Shown: one piece after another, positions 8,693-16,116 of the stretch
Numbering within the stretch: position 1 is the stretch's first letter
Layout of the letters: the number at the start of each line of letters is the position of its first letter
DNA from: UBA8106 sp913052135
GTDB taxonomy: Bacteria; Acidobacteriota; Vicinamibacteria; Vicinamibacterales; UBA823
Direction of reading: 5' to 3'
DNA: 64,000 nucleotides
Assembly (NCBI GenBank): GCA_913052135.1
Contig: CAJXDY010000006.1
Span: forward strand, 1-64,000
Notes under the pieces: model-generated
What the model was told of the DNA's origin: nothing
The model's input: the letters and a program-made list of their open reading frames with translations, nothing else
Databases searched by the model: none
Position numbers and translations under genes: made by a program

Positions 8693-9850
8693 TTGACTAG
8701 GCATTCAAGTTCATTTGCCTCGATTGAAGAGGCTATTACGGTTATGCGTAATGGTCAGATGATCATTGTTGTTGATGATGAAACGCGAGAAAACGAAGGG
8801 GATCTAACGATTGCTGCGGAATATGTAACACCGGAAACCATTAATTTTATGGCAAAGCACGGTCGCGGTCTTATCTGTATGCCCATGACAACTGAAAGAT
8901 TGGATCAACTCGATCTCCCACTTATGGTCAGCCAAAATACAGCTCGTTTTGATACAGCGTTTTGCGTCTCTATCGAAGCCAAGAACGAAACCAGTACGGG
9001 TATCTCTGCAGGAGATCGGGCGATTACGGTTCGTACTGCAATAGATCCAAAGACCCAACCTTCCGACCTGGCTAGACCAGGGCACATGTTTCCATTGCGA
9101 GCTAGGCCGGGCGGTGTCCTTGTACGTGCCGGTCAAACAGAAGCTGCCGTTGACTTGGCTAGGATCTCAGGATTGATCCCAGCCGGTGTGATTTGCGAAA
9201 TCATGAATGATGACGGCACAATGGCTCGGGTGCCTGAACTAATAAAGTTTGCACAGCAGCACGATCTGTTGATGATTACTATTGCTGACCTTATTAAGTA
9301 CCGCATGCAAAACGAGCGGTTAGTGAAACGTCTCGCTCTTGCGAAGCTGCCGACAGAATATGGAGACTTTGAGATTATAGCTTACGAAAATGTCATCGGA
9401 AAAGAGACGCACGTAGCACTCGTGCGAGGCGACATTAGTGATGGTGAAAACGTGTTGGTTAGGGTGCATACTCGCTGTCTAACAGGAGACGTTTTTCATT
9501 CTATGCGATGTTCTTGCGGTCAACAGCTGCAGGCTGGATTAGCCCGGATCGCGAATGAAGACCGTGGCATCTTGCTTTACCTTAATCAAGATCGTCAAGG
9601 TATGACTCTGGCAAGCAAAATTAGTGCTTATGAAGTTGAAGATAAAGGCTTGGATGATGGTGAGGCAAGTAGCAAGCTAGGTTTGATGTCGGACCAGCGC
9701 GATTATGGAATCGGCGCACAGATTCTTAGAGATCTAGAAGTGCAGACTATGCGACTTTTAACTAATAATCCAAGAAAGTTTGTTGGACTCGAAGGATATG
9801 GATTGTCTATTGTGGAATCGGTTTCGTTTCCGGTGACGACTTCTGCGTAA
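8693..9850 (+). CDS. ribBA: bifunctional 3,4-dihydroxy-2-butanone 4-phosphate synthase / GTP cyclohydrolase II
   Basis: 385 residues from a TTG at 8693. Residues about 8-205 are the DHBP synthase half (DDETRENEGDLTIAAE, GISAGDRAIT, GHMFPLRARPGG). Residues about 215-385 are the GTP cyclohydrolase II half with RVHTRCLTGDVF, the zinc cysteines C-x10-C-x-C and QDRQGMTL. It makes both riboflavin precursors, from ribulose-5-phosphate and from GTP. The 92-base gap after ribE has a GAGAGG 5-10 bases before the TTG. Lumazine synthase ribH, the usual next gene, is absent. Confidence 0.94.
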   Translation: MTRHSSSFASIEEAITVMRNGQMIIVVDDETRENEGDLTIAAEYVTPETINFMAKHGRGLICMPMTTERLDQLDLPLMVSQNTARFDTAFCVSIEAKNETSTGISAGDRAITVRTAIDPKTQPSDLARPGHMFPLRARPGGVLVRAGQTEAAVDLARISGLIPAGVICEIMNDDGTMARVPELIKFAQQHDLLMITIADLIKYRMQNERLVKRLALAKLPTEYGDFEIIAYENVIGKETHVALVRGDISDGENVLVRVHTRCLTGDVFHSMRCSCGQQLQAGLARIANEDRGILLYLNQDRQGMTLASKISAYEVEDKGLDDGEASSKLGLMSDQRDYGIGAQILRDLEVQTMRLLTNNPRKFVGLEGYGLSIVESVSFPVTTSA

Positions 9851-9927
9851 GAATTTTTAGTTCTAAAGCTGAATTCAGCAAAAAAGAGATAACCTCAACA
9901 TCTAAAAAGTGCACGAATAGGTGTTAA

Positions 9928-9957
9928 TTGACAGTATTGTTTAATTTGGGATACCAT
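9928..9957 (+). promoter_or_regulatory. sigma-70-type promoter for the rpsP operon
   Basis: TTGACA at 9928-9933 is a perfect -35 hexamer. After an 18-base spacer that ends TTTGGGA comes TACCAT at 9952-9957. The spacer and -10 region closely match the promoter at 53579-53608. It leaves an untranslated leader of about 250 bases before rpsP, room for regulation. Confidence 0.6.
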
Positions 9958-9977
9958 AAACATTGCATTAAGAGTAG

Positions 9978-10136
9978 CTTAGAGGAATTTTTATCGAGGA
10001 AGTTGTAGTTGTTTTTTTGATTAGTTGTAGTCTAGATTCTGTCCCGCCGCCTGTTCGAATCTTTTTGCCAGCACTTGCAACAGATTACCAAGGTGTCATT
10101 TATGGAGACACGGCTAATGACGAATCAAAAGAATAG
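9978..10136 (+). other. possible small ORF or gene remnant in the rpsP leader
   Basis: The 361-base gap between ribBA and rpsP holds one open stretch of about 52 codons ending at TAG 10134-10136. It reads VVVFLISCSLDSVPPPVRIF then LPALATDYQGVIYGDTANDE. The LISC could be a lipobox, but there is no ATG/GTG, only a TTG at 10017 without a suitably spaced Shine-Dalgarno. It may be a tiny lipoprotein, a decayed gene or chance. The rest of the gap holds the promoter at 9928 and, at 10201-10207, AGAGGAA close to the rpsP start. Confidence 0.25.
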
Positions 10137-10211
10137 GTCGTGAGGCGTTTACACAGTTCTTGATAATGAAAGTGTTTTCATTTTTTTGGTAATTGTATAG
10201 AGAGGAATGGG

Positions 10212-10484
10212 ATGCTCGCAATTCGTCTTCGTCGAGTTGGATGTAAGAAGCAACCGCATTATCGTGTTGTCGTAATCGATTCGTCCAAGACTCCAGATGC
10301 CAGATTTATTGAGATTCTGGGTCACTATAATCCTCGAACGAATCCTGAGACGTTCGACATTGACGAAAATCGACTAGGACATTGGGTTGGTCGGGGAGCA
10401 AAACCATCTGATACCGTGCGGACCCTCTTGTCACGGTCCCGTAAACGTGAATCTGTTCAAGAATCGGAAGCTGCGTCATCGTGA
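10212..10484 (+). CDS. rpsP: 30S ribosomal protein S16
   Basis: 90 residues, normal size. The N-terminus MLAIRLRRVGCKKQPHYRVV and the GHYNPRTNPE block are diagnostic of bS16, which stabilises the 5' domain of 16S rRNA in the small subunit. Start ATG 10212 has AGAGGAATGG upstream. First gene of the classic rpsP-khpA-rimM-trmD-rplS set; its stop overlaps the khpA start by four bases (GTGA). Confidence 0.97.
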   Translation: MLAIRLRRVGCKKQPHYRVVVIDSSKTPDARFIEILGHYNPRTNPETFDIDENRLGHWVGRGAKPSDTVRTLLSRSRKRESVQESEAASS

Positions 10485-10738
10485 CTAGGGCAGCAGCGGT
10501 TGTAGAGGTTGTGGTTCGAGCTCTAGCTGATAATGTTGAAGCCGTCACTGTTCGAGAAATCGAGAAAGGTGATGGTAACACCGTAGAAGTGATGACTGGG
10601 CCTGGTGATCTGGGGCGCATGATCGGTCGACAAGGACGAATGGCAGCTGCATTAAGGACTTTGGCAGCTATAGCGACCGGAGTGGATGGATCAAATGTGA
10701 CTGTTGAGTTTCGAGATGATCTCATTGAGGATGGATGA
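10481..10738 (+). CDS. khpA: KH-domain RNA-binding protein KhpA
   Basis: 85 residues, a single type-II KH domain with the GXXG-type loop (IGRQGRMA at about 48-55). KhpA proteins bind RNA, often with KhpB, and affect cell division and small-RNA function. The GTG start overlaps the rpsP stop, and the 3' end overlaps rimM by eight bases, so translation of all three is likely coupled. Synteny between rpsP and rimM supports the call. Confidence 0.92.
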   Translation: MTRAAAVVEVVVRALADNVEAVTVREIEKGDGNTVEVMTGPGDLGRMIGRQGRMAAALRTLAAIATGVDGSNVTVEFRDDLIEDG

Positions 10739-11291
10739 CGCTGGCACATGGAATGAAATGGCGATGGTTGGTCGCATAGCGAGAACACACGGTATCAGCG
10801 GGCACCTCATCGTCGATCTCGAGACAGATTTTCCTGAACAACGGTTTTATGCTGGTGCAACCCTTCACGTGCATCGGGCTGGACAAACTGAGCAACTAAT
10901 AGTGACAAACGTACGAATGCATCAAGGTCGACCGATAGTCGGTTTTGATGGAATTGAGACAATGACCCAAGCCGAGGAGTTCCTGGGCCTAGAACTACGT
11001 GTGCCAGCAACAGAGTTGGTACTTTTGCCAGAAGGAACGTACTATCGCCATGAGCTTATTGGTTGCAACGTACAGCTTTCGGACGGACTGGTACTTGGGG
11101 AAGTGATTCAAGTTGAGGGTTCTTCTGAAGGAAGCCGATTAGTTGTACGTGCAGGTAGCGAGGAATTACTTGTACCGTTGGTGAGTCATATTTGCGTTAA
11201 AATTGAGCCAAAAGCTGGTGTGATTGTGATTGATCCACCGTCTGGACTACTGGAACTCAATAAGACCACTAAGCAGCAAGGTAGACGGTGA
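10731..11291 (+). CDS. rimM: ribosome maturation factor RimM
   Basis: 186 residues from ATG 10731. The N-terminal beta domain begins MVGRIARTHGISGHL, a RimM signature (VGRI-x-x-x-HG-x-x-G), and the C-terminal PRC-barrel has YYRHELIGC and a late LVPLVSHICVKIE. RimM helps assemble the 30S head and binds S19. Earlier in-frame starts (10704) would overlap khpA by 35 bases and precede the conserved region; the GAGGATGG at 10728 places the start at 10731. Confidence 0.93.
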   Translation: MDDAGTWNEMAMVGRIARTHGISGHLIVDLETDFPEQRFYAGATLHVHRAGQTEQLIVTNVRMHQGRPIVGFDGIETMTQAEEFLGLELRVPATELVLLPEGTYYRHELIGCNVQLSDGLVLGEVIQVEGSSEGSRLVVRAGSEELLVPLVSHICVKIEPKAGVIVIDPPSGLLELNKTTKQQGRR

Positions 11292-12049
11292 AACAGTTAA
11301 GATGTGACATTATCACCATTTTTCCTCAGATGATCGAATCATGTCTAAAGCAGGGTGTGATTGGGCGTGCTGTCGACCGCGGATTGATCGATGTTCGAAT
11401 ACACGATCTACGAGATTTCACTAAGGATCGCCATCGGGTGGTCGACGATATGCCGTACGGCGGTGGACCAGGTATGGTTTTGAAATGTGAACCAATTTTT
11501 CGAGCGGTTGATTCAATTGTAGCGACAGTTGAGCGCCCGCCAGAAGTCATTTTGACTTCGCCACAAGGAAAGAGATTTACGCATCAAATGGCGGAGCGAT
11601 TAAGTCGACAATGTCATTTAGTGATGTTGTGTGGACGCTATGAAGGAGTGGATGAGCGAGTTCGTGAACAGGTGGTAACTGAGGAAATATCCATTGGTGA
11701 TTATGTTCTAAGTGGAGGTGAGTTACCCGCACTTGTTGTGCTCGATGCGGTGATGCGTTTGGTGCCAGGAGTGGTTGGAGAAGCGAAATCGGTTGCGGAG
11801 GATTCGTTTGTTAGAGGTTTGCTTGATTTCCCTCACTATACTCGACCATCAAAGATTCAAGAGATGAATGTACCAGAAGAGCTTCTGACCGGGAATCATA
11901 AAGAAATTTCTAGATGGCGAAAACAAGAATCGTTACGTCGAACGCTTGATAAGCGTCCCGACTTACTATCAGAAGCTTTGCTCGATGATGAGGAACGTGG
12001 AATTCTTGATAACCTATTAAGCGAGCGCAAGAAGGGAGTTGGTGTATGA
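11288..12049 (+). CDS. trmD: tRNA (guanine-37-N1)-methyltransferase
   Basis: 253 residues. TrmD methylates G37 next to the anticodon, preventing +1 frameshifting. The deep-knot SPOUT motifs are clear: DMPYGGGPGMVL at about 54-65, LTSPQGKRFTH, LMLCGRYEGVDERV-type segment at 116-127, and IGDYVLSGGELPALV. The GTG start overlaps the rimM stop (GTGA). The C-terminal domain ends in HYTRP and a basic helix, as usual. Confidence 0.97.
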   Translation: MKQLRCDIITIFPQMIESCLKQGVIGRAVDRGLIDVRIHDLRDFTKDRHRVVDDMPYGGGPGMVLKCEPIFRAVDSIVATVERPPEVILTSPQGKRFTHQMAERLSRQCHLVMLCGRYEGVDERVREQVVTEEISIGDYVLSGGELPALVVLDAVMRLVPGVVGEAKSVAEDSFVRGLLDFPHYTRPSKIQEMNVPEELLTGNHKEISRWRKQESLRRTLDKRPDLLSEALLDDEERGILDNLLSERKKGVGV

Positions 12050-12393
12050 CTGCGATCGATACAGTTGAGCAGAATCAGTTGCTTCAACGACCCGCGATCA
12101 AGTCTGGAGATACCGTTCGAGTACATGTCAAGGTGCGAGAGGGCGAAAAAGAGAGAATCCAGATTTTTGAGGGTATAGTAATTGGCATGCATCGGGGTGG
12201 TGCAGGGGCAACATTTACGGTTAGAAAAATATCTTTCGGACAGGGTGTTGAGCGTATTTTTCCACTTCATTCACCAGTGATTGATCGTATTGATATTGTG
12301 CGTTCTGCACGTGTGCGGCGAGCCAAATTGTACTTCTTACGAGCCTTGCGCGGTAAGGCAGCTAGGATACGTGAGCGAAAGCGTGCGAACTAG
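12046..12393 (+). CDS. rplS: 50S ribosomal protein L19
   Basis: 115 residues. The family core is present: GDTVRVHVKVREGEKERIQIF, then EGIVI and the TFTVRKISFGQGVERIFPLHSP block; the C-terminus is basic (RALRGKAARIRERK). bL19 sits at the subunit interface. The ATG overlaps the trmD stop by four bases, ending the coupled operon chain; rnhB starts about 77 bases on. Confidence 0.97.
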   Translation: MTAIDTVEQNQLLQRPAIKSGDTVRVHVKVREGEKERIQIFEGIVIGMHRGGAGATFTVRKISFGQGVERIFPLHSPVIDRIDIVRSARVRRAKLYFLRALRGKAARIRERKRAN

Positions 12394-12472
12394 AACTGTA
12401 TGTCTAGACTCTGATCTTTCTTAGGCTACGGATCATCAGAGAGATTCTTCCAATAGAACACTTAGGTTCGTG

Positions 12473-13105
12473 ATGGCTCGGATAAGTGCTCGACGCACCA
12501 TAGAAAATACTATCAGGCGTCGTGGTTTTTCTCGAGTTGCAGGCGTTGATGAGGTAGGACGAGGATGCCTCGCTGGACCTGTGGTGGCGGCTGCAGTCGT
12601 CTTGAATCCTACTCAGCATATCCCTGGTCTTCGGGATTCGAAACTATTGACATCTACTGCACGAGAATATCTCTACATTCAGATAATCGGTTGTGCATTA
12701 GCTTGGAATGTATCGGAGATTGAGCCTAGAGAAATCGACCGAATCAACATTCGTGAAGCTACGTTCGCCGCGATGCGTAAAGCTATACTCGCTTTGCATC
12801 CACCACCTGATTTTGTTCTTATAGATGGTTCTGGTATTCCCTCGCTTGCGATTGCTCAACGAGGTCTTATCAAAGGAGATAGACGCTGTGCTGCGATTGC
12901 AGCAGCATCGATTGTCGCAAAAGTTACCCGTGATCGCTACATGTGTTTATTGCACAAGCAAGATTCTAGATATGGATTTGATAGGCATAAGGGCTATGGA
13001 ACTACTGCACATATTGAAGCAATTAGACGGTTTGGCTACTCAAGCGCTCATCGTCGATCGTTTCGACTGAAAGCCTTGTCTGATACGATCCTTGAGTGTC
13101 TTTGA
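12473..13105 (+). CDS. rnhB: ribonuclease HII
   Basis: About 210 residues. It cuts the RNA strand of RNA-DNA hybrids and starts removal of single ribonucleotides. The catalytic acids lie in VDEVGRGCLAGPVVAAAV (D-E pair), IDGSGIP and the later D of VTRDRYM; the HKGYGT motif (FDRHKGYGTTAH) is present. GTG at 12470 and ATG at 12473 are adjacent alternatives. It follows rplS, as in many genomes. Confidence 0.95.
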   Translation: MARISARRTIENTIRRRGFSRVAGVDEVGRGCLAGPVVAAAVVLNPTQHIPGLRDSKLLTSTAREYLYIQIIGCALAWNVSEIEPREIDRINIREATFAAMRKAILALHPPPDFVLIDGSGIPSLAIAQRGLIKGDRRCAAIAAASIVAKVTRDRYMCLLHKQDSRYGFDRHKGYGTTAHIEAIRRFGYSSAHRRSFRLKALSDTILECL

Positions 13106-13154
13106 TTTAAATATTGAGGCAGAAGTCTTTATCTAACTTTGCCACGCACTGTGA

Positions 13155-13457
13155 GTGGAGGTTTATATCCTGTCCTTTCGTCGAATGCTGCTTGCGGTCT
13201 TTTTTCTTGAAATTGGAGTTCTGTTAATCGTTATTCCATGGACATCGTTCTGGGATCAGAATGTGTTTATCGAATCAAGTCCATGGTTGAAAATGATGTT
13301 CAATAATCATTTTGTTCGAGGGGCAGTATCTGGTCTCGGGACAATAAACATAGGAGTTGCTGTGCTAGAAATGATTGCCCTGTTGAGGAATACGAAACTC
13401 CTGAACCGAATTAATCGAAGAATCCTATTTTGTATTACGGATAGACAAGGCCATTGA
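13155..13457 (+). CDS. small two-helix membrane protein of unknown function
   Basis: About 95-100 residues with hydrophobic helices at about 12-28 (LLAVFFLEIGVLLIVIP) and 62-78 (GLGTINIGVAVLEMIALL) around a soluble loop with NHFVRGAVSG. I do not recognise a characterised family. Start choice is odd: GTG at 13155 would place the only good Shine-Dalgarno (GGAGG, 13157-13161) inside the gene. A CTG at 13170 sits eight bases after that site, with ideal spacing, so a non-canonical CTG start is plausible; ATG 13185 is the other option. It lies between rnhB and thiE on the same strand. Confidence 0.6.
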   Translation: MEVYILSFRRMLLAVFFLEIGVLLIVIPWTSFWDQNVFIESSPWLKMMFNNHFVRGAVSGLGTINIGVAVLEMIALLRNTKLLNRINRRILFCITDRQGH

Positions 13458-13468
13458 AATTTCACTGC

Positions 13469-13500
13469 AGGAGGTAAGTTGTTGTGACTTTGTTTTAATG
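13469..13500 (+). promoter_or_regulatory. Shine-Dalgarno and four-codon minicistron before thiE
   Basis: AGGAGGT at 13469-13475 is too far (over 20 bases) from the thiE ATG at 13498 but ideally spaced from a GTG at 13484. That GTG reads GTG-ACT-TTG-TTT-TAA and its stop overlaps the thiE start as TAATG. No other in-frame start for thiE exists between. The arrangement suggests that ribosomes load at the minicistron and reinitiate on thiE. Inference from sequence only. Confidence 0.45.
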
Positions 13501-14202
13501 ACAAATCTTATGGGATCACTTAATCATCGGCCTTTACTTTGTCTTGTGACAGATCGCCGTCGCTACGCGCCTGACGGGTCAAACGAGCAACAACTCGAAT
13601 CCGTAGTAACTATGGTCGGTGCAGCGGCTTCAGCAGGTGTTGATTTGATTCAGGTGCGTGAACGAGATCTTTCCGTACGCACGCTTGAGGCACTAGTTAT
13701 ACGATGTCTGGACATAATTAAAGGAACATCTGCACAACTGGTTGTTAATGACAGACTAGACGTTGCTTTGGGGACGGGAGCTTCAGGAGTTCATCTTCGC
13801 GAAGAGTCGTTTAACCCTGACCGTGTGCGAATGAGGACACCAAAAGGATTTTTGGTTGGCTATTCGGCACACGACATCGACGGTGCGGTAGCTGCTAGTG
13901 TTTATGTGGATTATATTGTCTTAGGCACGATCTACCATTCTCGCTCAAAACCGCCTTCTCAAAAGTTGCTCGGTGTAAGTGCGTTGGCTCATGCCTCCCG
14001 ATTGACTGCGGTGCCAATTTTGGCAATCGGTGGAGTGACAAAAGATGTGCTGTCTGAGGTGGCTCACTCTGGTGCAGCTGGTATTGCTGCAATCGATCTG
14101 TTTGTTGAGGCAGGCCGATCACAAGAGAACCGAACCCTAGGAATTACTCATTTGGTGAATACGGTGCAAGAGGTGTTTGACAGTCAGAAATCCCTTGTTT
14201 AA
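13498..14202 (+). CDS. thiamine-phosphate synthase-like protein (ThiE/TenI family)
   Basis: 234-residue TIM-barrel protein of the ThiE/TenI family. Visible motifs: LIQVRERDL at about 49-57, VVNDRLDVALGTGASGVHL at about 79-97, and AIGGVT at about 178. It departs from canonical ThiE at the diphosphate and magnesium sites: GVHLREES instead of GVHL-x-QED, and LGTIYHSRSKPPSQKLLG instead of a GPVF-x-T-x-TK type segment. A second, more canonical copy lies at 31438. This one may be a TenI-type thiazole tautomerase or a diverged ThiE. No other thiamine genes are near. Confidence 0.75.
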   Translation: MTNLMGSLNHRPLLCLVTDRRRYAPDGSNEQQLESVVTMVGAAASAGVDLIQVRERDLSVRTLEALVIRCLDIIKGTSAQLVVNDRLDVALGTGASGVHLREESFNPDRVRMRTPKGFLVGYSAHDIDGAVAASVYVDYIVLGTIYHSRSKPPSQKLLGVSALAHASRLTAVPILAIGGVTKDVLSEVAHSGAAGIAAIDLFVEAGRSQENRTLGITHLVNTVQEVFDSQKSLV

Positions 14203-14214
14203 AGTACGGTTGGC

Positions 14215-15066
14215 GTGCATAGCAATATTGATTCTTCAGACCCCGGTTCCGATGCTTCCAATGTAGATACTGAGTTGGACTTTGGTGCTCGTCTGCGTGA
14301 AGCACGCGAATTGAAAGGGATCACACTCAATGAAATTGCGTCTGCAACAAAGATTTCTATAAGTGTTCTTGAAGCGCTTGAACAGAACGACATATCAAGA
14401 CTGCCGGGCGGAATTTTTTCAAGAGCCTTCATTCGGGGCTATGCGAATGCAGTTGGATTAGATCCAGAGAAAGCAGTGCGTGAATTTCTTGATGAATTTT
14501 CATCTGAAATTAATGAGTCTTCTACGAGTAGGCCCTCAACAACTACGGGCCATCTAACGTTGACTTTCGAAAAAGAAGAAGATTTCGAGTCCCAGCGTCT
14601 AATGACGCGAACCTTGATAAGGTTGCTGGCTGTTAGCGTACCCCTCGCTGGACTAATAATTTATTGTGGGTCAGGTGGGCAGTTGGATACAGTCCAGAAT
14701 CCCCTCAATTCTCAACCGTTGATCGAGTCAACTCCTTCGATTTCTATGTCGGAGATAGCAGGTGTGAGTGTCAATTCCAACCCTCTTGAAGACGACGAGA
14801 CGGACTTGCTTCTTATTGTTCTGCACCCAGTGGCTCCCTGTTGGGTGTCTCTGACGGTTGATGGCAATTTAGCATTCTCTCGTCTTATGCAACCAGGTGA
14901 CCGTGAGGTGCTGCAGGCTCGTCAGGAAATCGTATTACACGTTGGGGATGCCGGGGCGTTTGCTTTTTCTCTGAATCAGCAACTAGGGAAGCCTCTTGGT
15001 AATTCCGGTCAGGTCATAACGGTACGTATCAATCAAGAGAATGTTGAGGATTTCGTCGTTCAGTGA
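14215..15066 (+). CDS. RodZ-like protein: N-terminal HTH, one membrane helix, C-terminal DUF4115-type domain
   Basis: 283 residues from GTG 14215. A Xre-type helix-turn-helix at about 22-85 (LREARELKGITLNEIASATK...LPGGIFSRAFIRGYA) is of the RodZ subtype. It is followed by an acidic linker, a membrane helix at about 138-154 and a C-terminal beta domain (CWVSLTVDGNLAFSRLMQPGD) like DUF4115. RodZ proteins link MreB to the membrane and set rod shape. It follows thiE by 12 bases and is convergent, six bases apart, with the GHMP kinase. Confidence 0.85.
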   Translation: MHSNIDSSDPGSDASNVDTELDFGARLREARELKGITLNEIASATKISISVLEALEQNDISRLPGGIFSRAFIRGYANAVGLDPEKAVREFLDEFSSEINESSTSRPSTTTGHLTLTFEKEEDFESQRLMTRTLIRLLAVSVPLAGLIIYCGSGGQLDTVQNPLNSQPLIESTPSISMSEIAGVSVNSNPLEDDETDLLLIVLHPVAPCWVSLTVDGNLAFSRLMQPGDREVLQARQEIVLHVGDAGAFAFSLNQQLGKPLGNSGQVITVRINQENVEDFVVQ

Positions 15067-15072
15067 TCAGTA

Positions 15073-16068
15073 TTATTCGATTGTAAGACTTAATCCTTCA
15101 GTGTCTATTGCGCATTTAAGCACTTCGGCTCCAGAGTTAGTTAATGCCTTCTCCACATTTTGGACTGCTGAAGATTCTGCGAGACAGACAAGACAACCAC
15201 CACCTCCAGCGCCACAGATTTTTGCACCGAGTGCGCCGGCCTCTTGTGCATTGAAAATGAGTTGCTCAATAGTTTCTGTGGTAATACCGGGAGTCAGTTG
15301 TTTTCGAGCTTCCCACTCGGCAGTCATTAACTGACCAACTGCTGTCCAGTCGCTACTTAGTAGTGCCTGACGCATTGAGAGAGCTATGTCACGAATTTGT
15401 TCAAAGTGAGCAAAAACTTTAGAATCACCATCGAGGTGAGCCTTCATGACTGTCCAATTATTTACTCTAGACTGTCTTGAGGATCCGGTATAAGCGAGAA
15501 TTAAGCGTCGCTCAAGTTCGACCAAATTTAGATCAAGAGCGACGCGATGTAATCCAGCGACACCAAATTCAATAGCCGAAACACCACCATAATAGGCTGG
15601 ACGGTAATCTTGGGCTCCTGTGGGCACTTTAATTGCTTGTGCCTCAAGGTTCATTGCAATCTGCAGTAGTTCTTCCGGAGAGTAGGATTTTTCCTTCCAG
15701 CGTGCCGCAGAGGCACAGAGGGCGACGTTCAGGGCTGATGAGCCGGCGATTCCTGCACCGATTGGAGAATCGCTCCGTGTCACGACCTCAACATTCTCCA
15801 TTTTAAAAAAATGAAGGATTTTTCGTATTAGTATTAGTTCATTGCCGTTCAAAAGTTCGGATTCGTGCTTGAGACGGATAGTCTGTCCAGTGTCGAGGGA
15901 CTGAATTCGAATACCGCCCTCTTCTGCAGTCCTGATCCAACAATGCGCTCTAATCGTAATAGCTACATTTAATGTTTGTGCTTCGAGATGGTGGAGGTAT
16001 AAGGGCCAGATATCCAAGGTAGCCCCAGCTAGGTCGATGCGAGTGGGTGCAGATGCTCGAACGATCAC
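15073..16068 (-). CDS. GHMP-family sugar kinase
   Basis: 331 residues from a GTG at 16068. GHMP kinases phosphorylate small sugars, mevalonate or homoserine with ATP. Motif 1 is RASAPTRIDLAGATLD, motif 2 (ATP loop) is SPIGAGIAGSSALNVAL at about 100-116, and motif 3 is GAKICGAGGGGCLVCL near 290. Motif 1 and overall length are close to the heptose-7-phosphate/fucose kinase branch. The specific substrate is not readable. It is divergent from nagZ across only 48 bases and so may share a control region with the murein recycling genes; a role on a recovered cell-wall sugar is speculative. Confidence 0.85.
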   Translation of the reverse strand: MIVRASAPTRIDLAGATLDIWPLYLHHLEAQTLNVAITIRAHCWIRTAEEGGIRIQSLDTGQTIRLKHESELLNGNELILIRKILHFFKMENVEVVTRSDSPIGAGIAGSSALNVALCASAARWKEKSYSPEELLQIAMNLEAQAIKVPTGAQDYRPAYYGGVSAIEFGVAGLHRVALDLNLVELERRLILAYTGSSRQSRVNNWTVMKAHLDGDSKVFAHFEQIRDIALSMRQALLSSDWTAVGQLMTAEWEARKQLTPGITTETIEQLIFNAQEAGALGAKICGAGGGGCLVCLAESSAVQNVEKALTNSGAEVLKCAIDTEGLSLTIE

Positions 16069-16074
16069 TAAGGC

Positions 16075-16082
16075 ATTATAAT
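16075..16082. promoter_or_regulatory. TATAAT-like elements in the divergent GHMP kinase / nagZ gap
   Basis: The 48-base gap contains ATTATAAT, which gives TATAAT on the plus strand (16077-16082) and TATAAT on the minus strand (16075-16080). No good -35 hexamer was found for either. The overlapping -10-like elements could serve divergent promoters that exclude each other. Weak evidence. Confidence 0.3.
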
Positions 16083-16116
16083 ATTTGTGAAGTCACCTTG
16101 CTTGAGTCATTGATGC

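Noticed and set aside
12409..12441. CTCTGAT...ATCAGAG inverted repeat after rplS
   Set aside because: The loop is long and no U tract follows, so a terminator call was not supported.
13458..13497. TPP riboswitch before the thiE-like gene
   Set aside because: The gap is only about 40 bases and lacks the CTGAGA and ACCTGATC type elements.
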